Both the position numbers and the translations under genes were made by a program. Of a stretch of 52,962 nucleotides of DNA, positions 1 to 8,051 are shown piece by piece. Source of the DNA: an uncultured Burkholderiales bacterium (GTDB lineage Bacteria; Pseudomonadota; Gammaproteobacteria; Burkholderiales; Burkholderiaceae_C). Location of the stretch: contig CAIJIT010000141.1 of assembly GCA_903820745.1 (NCBI GenBank), positions 1 to 52,962 of the forward strand. Reading direction: 5' to 3'. The notes beneath the pieces are model-generated. The model saw only the letters and a program-made list of their open reading frames with translations. It was not told the DNA's origin and did not search any database. Position 1 is the first letter of the stretch. Each line of letters opens with the position of its first letter.

Positions 1-76
1 CCGAATGCCGGTCCGCATGACCAAGCCCTTGCATTAGGTGCGCCATGTAGTCATCGAATTCTTTAGCGATGTCCAT
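1..76 (-). CDS. IS701-like transposase, N-terminal fragment (runs off window)
   Basis: Reading the minus strand from the ATG at 76 gives about 25 codons, beginning MDIAKEFDDYMAHLMQGLGH, before the window ends. The pattern F-x-x-Y-hydrophobic-x-H-L followed by LGHADRH is, as I recall it, the N-terminus of IS701-family DDE transposases. A purine-rich GAAGGG lies just upstream of the start. The rest of the gene, including the DDE residues, is outside the window, so I cannot say whether the element is intact. Its position next to a catabolic cluster is typical of mobile-element flanks. Confidence 0.55.
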   Translation of the reverse strand, partial: MDIAKEFDDYMAHLMQGLGHADRHS

Positions 77-173
77 CTCAGCCCTTCAAAAGGAAAGATG
101 AAAATATTATGCCATTTTTTTATGACACAGTAAGACTAGGCCAAAGCCAAGCCAACGGGCGGATTAAACGCTT

Positions 174-187
174 ATACATATGTGTAT
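174..187. promoter_or_regulatory. Putative GntR operator, site 1 (before CoA ligase)
   Basis: ATACATATGTGTAT is an inverted repeat with 5-bp arms ATACA and TGTAT around TATG. It lies about 100 bp upstream of the ligase start at 288 and overlaps a possible -10 hexamer TATGCT at 185-190. Closely similar 14-mers occur at 3892-3905 and 9802-9815, each in front of another transcription unit of the same cluster. This supports a common operator, presumably for the GntR/UTRA protein encoded at 8980-9738. Binding is inferred. Confidence 0.6.
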
Positions 188-287
188 GCTATGTGAATAT
201 GCGCTGGGATCACTCGGCTGATTCCAGCGCGACAAACTGTGAAGCAGCAGAGCAGGAATCGATACTGAGCAAAGGGCGGGCAAAGAA

Positions 288-1829
288 GTGGCGACCATTG
301 AAAGCGGAGCGACGGTCAGTTCGTTCTTCCGGGAATCGTTATCACGTTTCCCGGGCAACGAGGCGGTGATAGCAGAGGAGGGTGTTCGCCTGAGCTACCA
401 GGACATTGGCAGGGCCGTTTCCTCGTTCGCGACAAAGCTGGCCTTGTTGGGCGTGAAGGACCATCGGGTGGCACTGCTCATGGGCAATGGCGCAGCGATT
501 GTGGTTGCGCTCCATGCGATCTGGGAAGCCGGTGCACAAGCTGTGCCATTGAACCCCGACTACACGGAACGCGAGCTTGACGAGATTCTTGAAGACGCAG
601 ACGTCTTGATCACCATCTGCGGTACAGCCCAGAATGACAGGATTGGTGATCTGCTCAAGCGCCGCAGCCGCGCCCAAGTTCTCGTGCTCGACTCTGTCGA
701 CCTGGCCGACCTGGTCACAGGAACTGGCGAGATCTTGGGCCAACTGCCCCATCCAGATTCGTTGGCAATCCTTCAGTACACCGGCGGAACCACCGGTCGG
801 TCCAAGGGGGTAGCGCTGACTCATCGAACGGTCGCGGTCAACGTCATGCAGCGCGATGAGGCGATTCCTATGGAGCCAGGCAAGGAGCGAATTCTCTGCG
901 TCACGCCGCTCTACCATGCCTACGCTACCGCAATGGCACTCTTCCCCGCGCTCTCGAGCGGAGGGGTGCTGGTCATCCTGACGCGGTTCAAGCCAGAGGC
1001 GGTTTTCGATGCGATCGAACGTGAACGAATCACCCTTTTCGCGGGTGCGCCTTCAATCTACAACGTCATGGTCACGCATCCGGAATTCGAACGCCGAGAC
1101 CTTTCCTCACTGACTGCCAGTTTTTCGGGTTCAGCGCCCTTGGCAGTAGACGTGCTTGAACGCTGGCAGCGTGTGTCGGGTGCGCCGATCCTGGAAGGTT
1201 ACGGGCTCACTGAGGCATCGCCGATCATCACATTCAATCCACGGCATGGCCCCCGCAAGGTGGGGTCGGTGGGTCCAGCCGTTAGCGCTACCCAAGTGGA
1301 GGTCGTGGAGATGGATGGGGGTACCCAACCGCTGGCGGCAGGCATCATTGGCGAGGTGCGGGCGCGCGGTCCGCAGTTGATGAAGGGCTACCGTAACAGG
1401 CCGAAGGAGACTGCCGAGGCGATTCGCGACGGCTGGCTCTATACCGGCGACCTCGGTGAACTCGATGAAGACGGGTATCTTTTCATCCGTGGCCGCAAGA
1501 AGGAAATGGTGATCGTCGGGGGCTTCAATGTCTACCCGTGTGAAATTGAGGAAGTACTGTTCACCCTGGATGGAGTGCTGGACTGCGCAGTTGTCGGCGT
1601 TCAGGATCCGCGCTGGGGTGAAGTAGTGCATGCATTTTTGGTACACGACGGCGCATCGCTCAATGCGGACCTTGTGATGGAGCACTGTTCCCGCAATCTT
1701 GTTCGTTACAAGCTTCCAGCGCGGGTCAATTTTCTCCAAGTGCTGCCGCGAACCGCTGTGGGCAAGCTGGACCGAACAGCGCTCGGGAAGATGGCCGGGG
1801 AACTGGTCCGCACGGGAGAGCCGGAATGA
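288..1829 (+). CDS. Acyl/aryl-CoA ligase (AMP-dependent synthetase family)
   Basis: This 513-residue cytosolic enzyme would activate a carboxylic acid to its CoA thioester through an acyl-adenylate. All core motifs of the ANL superfamily are visible: the P-loop YTGGTTGRSKG at 164-174, YGLTEAS at 305-311, YTGD at 385-388, the hinge RGRKKEMVIVGG at 401-412, and the catalytic lysine K493 in PRTAVGKLDR. The start is GTG at 288 after AAAGGGCGGG/AAAGAA; no better start is seen. It overlaps the next gene by ATGA, so the two are translationally coupled. Residues alone do not separate an aromatic acid from a side-chain fatty acid as substrate. The neighbouring acyl-CoA dehydrogenase favours a substrate with an acyl side chain. 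Confidence 0.9.
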   Translation: MATIESGATVSSFFRESLSRFPGNEAVIAEEGVRLSYQDIGRAVSSFATKLALLGVKDHRVALLMGNGAAIVVALHAIWEAGAQAVPLNPDYTERELDEILEDADVLITICGTAQNDRIGDLLKRRSRAQVLVLDSVDLADLVTGTGEILGQLPHPDSLAILQYTGGTTGRSKGVALTHRTVAVNVMQRDEAIPMEPGKERILCVTPLYHAYATAMALFPALSSGGVLVILTRFKPEAVFDAIERERITLFAGAPSIYNVMVTHPEFERRDLSSLTASFSGSAPLAVDVLERWQRVSGAPILEGYGLTEASPIITFNPRHGPRKVGSVGPAVSATQVEVVEMDGGTQPLAAGIIGEVRARGPQLMKGYRNRPKETAEAIRDGWLYTGDLGELDEDGYLFIRGRKKEMVIVGGFNVYPCEIEEVLFTLDGVLDCAVVGVQDPRWGEVVHAFLVHDGASLNADLVMEHCSRNLVRYKLPARVNFLQVLPRTAVGKLDRTALGKMAGELVRTGEPE

Positions 1830-3571
1830 GTAGCTACAAGGCACCTGTCGACGAGATCGATTTTGCGCTACGCACTTGGGCGAAGCTTCCGGCATTGCTC
1901 AATCCGTCTGCCATCCCCGATTCTTGCGATGCCGAAACCATCTCAGCCGTGCTGAATGGAGCCGGCCGGTTTGCTGCCGAAGTGCTGGCGCCGCTGGATG
2001 TGGTCGGGCACCGCGACGGCTGCGAGTTGCGTCCTGATGGCAGCGTGCGCACGCCGAATGGCTGGAAGGATGCCTACGCGCAGTTCGTCGCTGCGGAGTG
2101 GAATACGGTCAACTTTCCTGCCCATGTGGGTGGCCAGGGCCTTCCCTCTCCTGTGGCCATTGCCGTCGCCGAGATGTTCGAAGGGGCGAATCTGGCGTTC
2201 TCTTTGGCTCTCATGCCCTTTGCTGGCGTGGTGGCATTGCTTGACCGGTTTGGAACTGATGACCAGAAAGGTCGCTACCTTGCGCCCTTGGTCAGCGGGC
2301 GCTGGTCGGCGACGCTGGCGATGACGGAGAGCCATGCCGGCACTGATATTGGCGCTTTGCGCATGTCAGCATCCCCGCTGACCAACGGATTTGGGTTGCG
2401 TGGCCAGAAGGTATTCATCAGTTATGGCGCACACGATTTGAATGAAAACATCCTGCACTTCGTGCTCGCGCGTGATCCTGCTGGTCGCCCAGGGGCGAAA
2501 GGGCTTTCTCTCTACCTTGTGCCAAAGCGACTTGTGAATCCGGATGGATCCCTTGGTGAACTGAACGACGTGCGGTGCATCGCGGTCGAAAGGAAGATGG
2601 GAATACATGGAAGTCCGACGACCACCCTGGTGTTCGGGGCGAAAGACAGCGCCTGGGGCGAGCTTCTGGGCGATCCCTGCAAAGGACTGGACCATATGTT
2701 TGTCGTCCTCAACCGTGCCCGACTCAACATTGGCGTGTTCGGGCTGGCATCTGCGGAGCGTGCTTGGCAGATTGCAAATGCCTATGCCAATGAACGGGTA
2801 CAAGGCCTGGACGCGGCTGGGCGTCCCTGCGTGATTGCCCGGCATCCTGATGTACGTCGAATGCTTCTGGAGATGCAAACCGGCGTGGATGCCATGCGGG
2901 CTGTCTGCTACTACGCAGCCGGCTTGCTTGAGCGGTCGCAGCGCGACGATGCACCGGAAAAGCAGCATCAATGGCGCAGGCGACTCGACTTGCTGACGCC
3001 GGTCGTCAAGGGATGGGTCACCGAATTTGCTTACGAGACAGCCGGGACTGGCGTCCAGGTTGCTGGTGGAGCCGGCTATATGGATGAGTCACCGGCCTCG
3101 CGTTGTCTTCTGGAGGCGCGGGTTCACACCATCTATGAAGGAACGACGGGGGTCCAGGCAATGGACCTGACGCTGCGCAAGGTGGCCAAGGACGGCGGCA
3201 AGGCTGCGGCCGAACTCCTTGATGAGATGGGCTCGATCTGGCCGATCGCTGCCCGCGCTGCCCGACTGGACGGCAATCTGGCGGACATCAAGGACGCCTT
3301 GTCCATGCTCGCAGCGGCCACTGATTGGATTGTCGGACATGCCGCATCAAAGCCGGCTGCTGTTCAGGCGGTCGGCGTTCACTATCTGATGATGTGGGGC
3401 TATGCACTCGGTGCATGGCTGATGACGACTGCGGCCCAGGAGCAGCCGGCAAGGGCTGCCAGGGCGAATTTTTTCCTCAGACACCGGTTGCCCCGCGTGC
3501 AGATGCATTGGCGGGTCATTGAGCATGGTGCGGATGCGGCCGCAGATGGGCTTGTTCAGGACAGCTCGTAG
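1826..3571 (+). CDS. Acyl-CoA dehydrogenase, large DmdC-like type
   Basis: At 581 residues this FAD enzyme is longer than the roughly 380-400 residues of ordinary acyl-CoA dehydrogenases. It matches the subfamily with an extra C-terminal domain that includes DmdC, the 3-methylmercaptopropionyl-CoA dehydrogenase. The flavin/substrate segment AMTESHAGTDIGAL is at 165-178, the conserved VAGGAGYMDE near 412-421, and the probable catalytic base E438 sits in HTIYEGTTGVQAMDL. It follows the CoA ligase with an ATGA overlap, so it probably alpha,beta-desaturates the CoA ester made by that ligase. Its last 16 bp overlap the convergent Dabb gene. The substrate is unknown. Confidence 0.9.
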   Translation: MSSYKAPVDEIDFALRTWAKLPALLNPSAIPDSCDAETISAVLNGAGRFAAEVLAPLDVVGHRDGCELRPDGSVRTPNGWKDAYAQFVAAEWNTVNFPAHVGGQGLPSPVAIAVAEMFEGANLAFSLALMPFAGVVALLDRFGTDDQKGRYLAPLVSGRWSATLAMTESHAGTDIGALRMSASPLTNGFGLRGQKVFISYGAHDLNENILHFVLARDPAGRPGAKGLSLYLVPKRLVNPDGSLGELNDVRCIAVERKMGIHGSPTTTLVFGAKDSAWGELLGDPCKGLDHMFVVLNRARLNIGVFGLASAERAWQIANAYANERVQGLDAAGRPCVIARHPDVRRMLLEMQTGVDAMRAVCYYAAGLLERSQRDDAPEKQHQWRRRLDLLTPVVKGWVTEFAYETAGTGVQVAGGAGYMDESPASRCLLEARVHTIYEGTTGVQAMDLTLRKVAKDGGKAAAELLDEMGSIWPIAARAARLDGNLADIKDALSMLAAATDWIVGHAASKPAAVQAVGVHYLMMWGYALGAWLMTTAAQEQPARAARANFFLRHRLPRVQMHWRVIEHGADAAADGLVQDSS

Positions 3572-3861
3572 TCCGCCATCATCCGTTCTGTCCGCGCTCC
3601 AGCGATAAATGGGAATATGGCCTTGTGCTCGGGATGATCGCGGTAGAGCTCGAGGGCGGCCCGGTCCTCAAACTCGGCGTACAACGCCAAATCGCCGCTG
3701 GTATCTGAGTGCACGAAATCGATACCAACCTCGATTTTGAGCAAGCCCGGAATTTTGCCCTGTAGCGCTTCCAACTTTTCCTTGATCAGCACGGCGTTCC
3801 TGGCCGCCGTGTTGCCATGCGCTTCCGGCTTGAGGCGCCAGATGATGATGTGTTTGACCAA
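3556..3861 (-). CDS. Stress-responsive Dabb (dimeric alpha/beta barrel) domain protein
   Basis: This 101-residue ORF begins VKHIIIWRLKPEAHG, the first strand and histidine typical of the Dabb family (related to EthD and olivetolic acid cyclase). It continues to the second strand near SGDLALYAEFEDRAALELY. I chose the TTG at 3861 because AGAGGGAG lies about 6 bases upstream and the family fold starts there. A longer reading to 3915 would run through the palindrome at 3892-3905. The gene is convergent with the acyl-CoA dehydrogenase and divergent from the DapA-like gene, sharing the operator region. Family members act as small cyclases, mono-oxygenases or binding proteins, so the role here is open. 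Confidence 0.75.
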   Translation of the reverse strand: MVKHIIIWRLKPEAHGNTAARNAVLIKEKLEALQGKIPGLLKIEVGIDFVHSDTSGDLALYAEFEDRAALELYRDHPEHKAIFPFIAGARTERMMADYELS

Positions 3862-3891
3862 TTTTTTCTCCCTCTGATATTTTAAAAGCAT

Positions 3892-3905
3892 AAACATATA
3901 TGTAA
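3892..3905. promoter_or_regulatory. Putative GntR operator, site 2 (divergent promoter)
   Basis: AAACATATATGTAA contains the perfect 10-bp palindrome ACATATATGT (3894-3903). It lies between the Dabb gene (minus) and the DapA-like gene (plus), where it would cover the core promoter of one or both. A weak -10 candidate TAAGAT follows at 3903-3908. It matches sites at 174-187 and 9802-9815 in core and symmetry. Confidence 0.6.
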
Positions 3906-3932
3906 GATAGCGCAATCGTCAAGGAGATTTAA

Positions 3933-4868
3933 ATGTCCCGTCCCTCCATTGGCCGCCACCTTGCGGCTCTGGTCATTCCGTTCAAGGAAAACTTCGACAT
4001 CGACGAATCGGCACTGCGCCAGCTGTGCCAATTCATGCTGAAGGTCGATGGCATTGACGGACTCGTGGTCAACGCCAATGCCGGCGAGGTAGATTCGCTG
4101 ACCGAGGAAGAGCGTCTCCATGTGTTGCGCGTGGTCCGGGACGAGGCGCATGCCGCTGGCAAATTGGTGGTTGGCGGCGTTGTACCCGTCCCGGGTACGA
4201 ACGAGGCGGCGGTACGTACAGCCCGAACGATGCAGGCTGAAGGCGCCGACGCGCTACTTTTGCTCGGCCCGGCCTCTTTTGCTCGGGGCGTGGATGCCAC
4301 GCCGGAAGTTGCCGGCAAGTACGCCCAGGATGTGGCGTCCGCCGTGAAAATACCTGTCATCTATTTCATGCAGGGGCCCATGTCCGGCATCAATTACACG
4401 CCGGAAACTGTCAGGCAGATCTGTAGCGTTGACAATATCGTTGCCATCAAGGACACGATGTGGACGCCGCAAGGATTCGATGCGAACATCAAGTTGCTGC
4501 GCAACCTCGGCCGCGGAACCGTGGTCCTTAGTGGCAATGACAACTGCCTGTTCCATAACTTCGCCTCGGGAGCGCAAGGAACGCTGCTCATCCTCCATTT
4601 GGTCATGGCCAACGCGATCCTTGCAATGGAGGCAGCGATTTTGTCGAACGACCTCGACACAGCGCGCAAGATCCACGAGCGACATGAAGCATTGGTGGGC
4701 CTGCTGTTCGCACGGCCGATGCTGAAGATGCCTAGTCGCGTGAAGTTCGCCCTCAAGCAGATGGGCGTCATCTCCTCGGACCTCACACGTTCGCCCATTC
4801 CGCCGGTTTCGGCCGAAGAGGCCAAGGCCATCTCGATGCAATTGAGAGAGCTCGGCATCACGAACTAA
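3933..4868 (+). CDS. DapA-family lyase (dihydrodipicolinate synthase/aldolase superfamily)
   Basis: This 311-residue TIM-barrel class I aldolase-type protein has the likely Schiff-base lysine K173 in VAIKDTMW and a tyrosine Y144 in VIYF at the place of the DapA catalytic tyrosine. The usual GTTGE loop is replaced by NANAGE near 47-52. Such enzymes split or form C-C bonds with 2-oxo acids, and several meta-cleavage pathways use a DapA-like hydratase-aldolase. True lysine biosynthesis is unlikely in this catabolic setting. The start ATG has a strong AAGGAG ribosome site. It heads the run of genes to the ferredoxin at 8966, with short gaps or overlaps throughout. The exact substrate is unknown. 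Confidence 0.85.
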   Translation: MSRPSIGRHLAALVIPFKENFDIDESALRQLCQFMLKVDGIDGLVVNANAGEVDSLTEEERLHVLRVVRDEAHAAGKLVVGGVVPVPGTNEAAVRTARTMQAEGADALLLLGPASFARGVDATPEVAGKYAQDVASAVKIPVIYFMQGPMSGINYTPETVRQICSVDNIVAIKDTMWTPQGFDANIKLLRNLGRGTVVLSGNDNCLFHNFASGAQGTLLILHLVMANAILAMEAAILSNDLDTARKIHERHEALVGLLFARPMLKMPSRVKFALKQMGVISSDLTRSPIPPVSAEEAKAISMQLRELGITN

Positions 4869-4878
4869 GGAGTGTTGG

Positions 4879-5658
4879 GTGGACCTCGGTATCAGGGATC
4901 AAGTAGCCGTCGTGGCTGCCGGAACACGGGGAATCGGCCTGTCATGCGCCTTGGCGCTGGCCCGTGAAGGCGCGCGCGTTGCTGTGTTCGGCCGTGATCA
5001 GGCATCTTTGGCTAGTTGCGCTCGCGAGATTGCAGCGATTGCGGGTTCGCCATGTCTGGCGCTGCATGGCGACCTGCTGGAGGCCGATTCCGTCGCCAAC
5101 GTATTTGCTCAAGTCCGGGAACGACTTGGCCCCGTGCGGATCCTTGTTGCCAACTCGGTCGGACCACCACCCGGCAGCCTCGATGTGGCAACGGATGAGG
5201 CTTGGCTTCGCGCCTTCGAAGGCGCCTTCCTCTCGACGGTCCGGATGGTCCGTGCCGTATTGCCTCAGATGCTTGAAGCCGGTAGCGGCTCGGTGGTAGC
5301 AGTGCAGTCTAGCTCCGTGAAGCAGCCGATACCCGGAATGTTCCTGTCAAACGGTGTGCGGCCCGGTGTCGCCGGTCTGATGAAATCCCTGACTCAGGAA
5401 TATGCCAGAAAGGGACTGCGCTTCAACGTGGTGTGCCCAGGTCGCATCCACACAGAGCGGTTCATGAACGTAGAAAAGTCGCATGGTGGCGACACGGAGG
5501 CACGCATTGCCCGATCGGCTGCCGAGGTGCCGATGGGCCGCCTGGGGCATCCCGACGAAGTTGCGGACGCCGTTCTTTTCCTGGCATCTGCGCGAGCTTC
5601 GTACATCACGGGATCAGTGCTGTCCGTTGACGGTGGCAATGTACGCGGCCTGTATTGA
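4879..5658 (+). CDS. SDR-family protein with non-canonical active site
   Basis: This 259-residue Rossmann-fold protein has the dinucleotide motif AAGTRGIGLS (13-22) and an ANSVGPPPGS segment in place of NNAG. The catalytic serine region SSS at 144-146 is present. The YxxxK pair is absent: by alignment with the SDR at 14306-15079, Tyr is Ser157 and Lys is Arg161 in LSNGVR. I recall a bacterial SDR subgroup with this SNxxR pattern annotated as 3-oxoacyl-ACP reductases, so this is probably a family trait rather than decay. The start is GTG after GGAGTG, 10 bp behind the DapA-like gene. It could be a reductase or dehydrogenase with altered chemistry, or a non-redox enzyme. Confidence 0.85.
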   Translation: MDLGIRDQVAVVAAGTRGIGLSCALALAREGARVAVFGRDQASLASCAREIAAIAGSPCLALHGDLLEADSVANVFAQVRERLGPVRILVANSVGPPPGSLDVATDEAWLRAFEGAFLSTVRMVRAVLPQMLEAGSGSVVAVQSSSVKQPIPGMFLSNGVRPGVAGLMKSLTQEYARKGLRFNVVCPGRIHTERFMNVEKSHGGDTEARIARSAAEVPMGRLGHPDEVADAVLFLASARASYITGSVLSVDGGNVRGLY

Positions 5659-5667
5659 GGATCAAGG

Positions 5668-5955
5668 ATGACGCTTTACGATCTCGAGAGCTATCTGTTT
5701 AAATTGAAGAATGATCCGCTGTCGCAGCGAGCGCTGGTGGCTGATCCGAAATCGCACCTGGCCGTCCAGGCCATCGATGAGGCTGCAAAGAACGCCATTT
5801 TGAACAAGGACATTGGAGCCTTGTGGCAGATGGGCGTCCATCCTCTTCTGCTGGTGCCCCTCTCGCGCTTCCTCGGAATGACACCATTTGAGTATCGGCA
5901 GCGGCTCGCGCCGCACAAGGGCAGTCGGTCTATCCGTAGCAGTTGGGAAGGATGA
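5668..5955 (+). CDS. Extradiol dioxygenase small (LigA-like, alpha) subunit
   Basis: This 95-residue helical protein resembles the LigA domain of protocatechuate 4,5-dioxygenase. It has an N-terminal helical YDLESYLFKLKNDP segment and the signature GVHPLLLVPLSRFLGMTPFE near 56-75. LigA-type subunits have no metal; they cap the active site of the LigB partner and complete substrate binding. It ends 3 bp before the probable LigB-like start, so the two should be made as a complex. The small free-standing alpha subunit recalls LigAB and the carbazole enzyme CarBaBb. A ribosome site (AGGATCAAGG) precedes the ATG. Confidence 0.85.
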   Translation: MTLYDLESYLFKLKNDPLSQRALVADPKSHLAVQAIDEAAKNAILNKDIGALWQMGVHPLLLVPLSRFLGMTPFEYRQRLAPHKGSRSIRSSWEG

Positions 5956-5957
5956 AG

Positions 5958-6779
5958 ATGAAAGGCGCGATTGTCTTTGCCGCCGGAGTCAGTCACGCGC
6001 CCCACATCACAGGGTTCCCCGACCACGCGCCTGTGGAAAGCAAGTTGCGTTTCTACGCGGCGATGAACGAGGTCGGTGCGCGCCTGCGGGCGGCCCGGCC
6101 GGATGTGGTGGTGGTGGTCTCATCGGATCATTTTCACAACCTCTTTACAGACAGAATGCCGGCCTTTTGCGTAGGCAGGGCTGCCGAGCATCAGGGGCCA
6201 GCCGAACGCTGGATCCGGATTGAGCCTTTTTCAGTGAAAGGTGCCCCGTCGTTTGCGCGTGCTGTGATGCAGCATGCTTTCAGGTTGGGGATGGATCCGG
6301 CTTTTTCGGACCATGTGGTGCTCGAACATGGGTTGGCGGTGCCGCTTTCCTTCCTGACCCCGGAGTTCGACTATCCCGTCCTGCCAATCCTGCAAAACTG
6401 CATGGTGCCGCCCCTGCCACCCCTGCACCGCTGCTATGCCTTCGGCCAGGTGCTTCGCGCAGCAGCAGAAGATCAGGGGCTGCGCGTCGCCGTCGTCGGC
6501 ACGGGAGGCCTGTCGCATGCGCCCGGCTCGCCCGATGCAGGCAGGATTGACATTGAGTTCGATCGAGAATTTCTCGAGATGTTGCGGACGCGGCCGATGG
6601 ACGTCCTCGACCTTGCCGACGAACGAATTGACGCAGCGGGCTTCGGGACCTGGGAGATCCGGCAATGGATTACGGCCTTGGGAGCAGCCGGCGGCGGCAA
6701 GGCGGAAGTACTAGCCTACGAACCTGTTGAAGCTTGGGAAACCGGTTGTGGTGCGGTCGTGTTTTCGCTGGAGCATTGA
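5958..6779 (+). CDS. Class III extradiol ring-cleavage dioxygenase, catalytic LigB-like subunit
   Basis: The 273-residue protein carries the LigB-fold iron and catalytic residues: H13 in GVSHAPH, the histidine pair in SSDHFHN, the histidine of GTGGLSHAPG, and a late glutamate in AYEPVEAWE. It would use Fe(II) and O2 to open a catechol-type ring next to the hydroxyls. I prefer the ATG at 5958 because GGGAAGG lies 6 bases upstream. ATG 5952 (ATGA overlap with the alpha subunit) and TTG 5943 are alternatives. With the adjacent alpha subunit and the Rieske oxygenase downstream it forms a dihydroxylation and meta-cleavage module. The native diol is not predictable from motifs. Confidence 0.9.
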   Translation: MKGAIVFAAGVSHAPHITGFPDHAPVESKLRFYAAMNEVGARLRAARPDVVVVVSSDHFHNLFTDRMPAFCVGRAAEHQGPAERWIRIEPFSVKGAPSFARAVMQHAFRLGMDPAFSDHVVLEHGLAVPLSFLTPEFDYPVLPILQNCMVPPLPPLHRCYAFGQVLRAAAEDQGLRVAVVGTGGLSHAPGSPDAGRIDIEFDREFLEMLRTRPMDVLDLADERIDAAGFGTWEIRQWITALGAAGGGKAEVLAYEPVEAWETGCGAVVFSLEH

Positions 6780-6788
6780 GGAATAAAT

Positions 6789-8051
6789 ATGGAAGCCAGT
6801 CGAATCGACCTGCGCGCGCTGGTCAGGCCCGAAAAGGGCTTGATCGGCAAGACGATCTTCTCTGATGAGGATGTCTATCGCAGAGAGTTGCAACAGGTGT
6901 TCGCGCGCTGCTGGCTGTACCTCGGCCATGAATCTCAATTGCCTCAGGAGCACGATTTTTTCACTACCTACATGGGGGCCGATACCGTCATTGTCACTCG
7001 GTCGGACGGGAAAATCCGGGCCTTCCTTAACGCGTGCACGCACCGCGGCATGAAGGTCTGCCGGACAGACCGCGGCAACGCGGCTGACTTTACCTGCCCA
7101 TACCATGGCTGGTGCTTCTCCTCATCGGGAGATCTGGTGGGCGTCCCTGGCATGCGTGAGGCCTACAACCACCAGCTTGACACCAAGCAATGGGGCCTAA
7201 GGGAGGTCGCGCAACTGGATACCTTCCATGGTCTGATTTTTGCCACATGGTCTGCCGATGCGCCTTCACTGGCGACTTACCTGGGCGACATGAGTTGCTA
7301 CTTGGACCGAATGCTCAACCGAATGGAAGGCGGCGTCGAAATGATCGGCGCCGTGCAGAAATGGGAGATGCCGGTGAACTGGAAGCTGATCGCCGAGAAC
7401 TTTCTGGGCGATTCGTATCATGTGGGGACGACGCATGGGTCGGTGGTCGATATTGGTTTTCGCAAGCGGCCAAAAAAAGACGGCTATCAAATTTCCATCC
7501 GCGGTGGCCATGGATTCGGCTCTGAGCTGGGCGGCTTTGGCGCCAGTGCCGAACCCACGCCCTACGAGGCATACCTGAACACTGTTCGGTCAAAGTTGAC
7601 GGCCGCGCGTAATCCGGTCGACCAGTTCATCCCATTGGGCCACGGCACGATCTTCCCGAATATGTCGTTCCTGGACGGCGTGAAGTTCAGGATGATCCGC
7701 ATGTCGCATCCCAGGGGGCCCGGAATGACCGAGAGTCACACCATGTGTTTTGTCGACAAGGCGCTGCCTGAACACTTGCGCGATGAAGTCCGCAGAAGCT
7801 TCATTCTGGCGTTCGGCCCGAGCGGGATGTTCGAGGTGGAAGATGGTGAGGTTTGGGGAGAGGTCTGCGACGGTCTGCGCGGGCATGTTGCCTCGTCCAT
7901 GGATTTCAATTACCAGATGGGCCTTGGCCAGGACGTGCCTGTCAGTGAAAAGTTCGGCGGAGACCTTCCTGGCCGGGCGGGCTGGTACTGGAGCGAGGTC
8001 AACCAGCGCGAGTATTACCGCCGCTGGCTGGAACTCATGGAGGCGAAATGA
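6789..8051 (+). CDS. Rieske ring-hydroxylating oxygenase, alpha subunit
   Basis: The 420-residue catalytic subunit has the Rieske [2Fe-2S] ligands C83-x-H85 and C103-x2-H106. The mononuclear iron site is in AENFLGDSYHVGTTH, with ligands H211 and H216 and the bridging D208. The third carboxylate is probably D352 in VEDGEVW. Enzymes of this type add O2 to an aromatic ring to give a cis-dihydrodiol. The beta subunit overlaps it by ATGA and a Rieske ferredoxin follows, so it is a multicomponent dioxygenase. No reductase gene occurs in the window. Its length is close to benzoate- and salicylate-type alpha subunits, but substrate range cannot be read from the sequence. Confidence 0.93.
   Translation: MEASRIDLRALVRPEKGLIGKTIFSDEDVYRRELQQVFARCWLYLGHESQLPQEHDFFTTYMGADTVIVTRSDGKIRAFLNACTHRGMKVCRTDRGNAADFTCPYHGWCFSSSGDLVGVPGMREAYNHQLDTKQWGLREVAQLDTFHGLIFATWSADAPSLATYLGDMSCYLDRMLNRMEGGVEMIGAVQKWEMPVNWKLIAENFLGDSYHVGTTHGSVVDIGFRKRPKKDGYQISIRGGHGFGSELGGFGASAEPTPYEAYLNTVRSKLTAARNPVDQFIPLGHGTIFPNMSFLDGVKFRMIRMSHPRGPGMTESHTMCFVDKALPEHLRDEVRRSFILAFGPSGMFEVEDGEVWGEVCDGLRGHVASSMDFNYQMGLGQDVPVSEKFGGDLPGRAGWYWSEVNQREYYRRWLELMEAK

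Noticed and set aside
342-917. Long minus-strand ORFs opposite the ligase and other genes (also 1131-1895, 14315-15217, 21029-22099, 41739-42881)
   Set aside because: They are antisense shadows of well-supported genes, have no family features, and lack ribosome sites.
3862-3915. Longer N-terminus for the Dabb gene
   Set aside because: It would run through operator site 2, has no ribosome site, and the family fold starts at the TTG at 3861.
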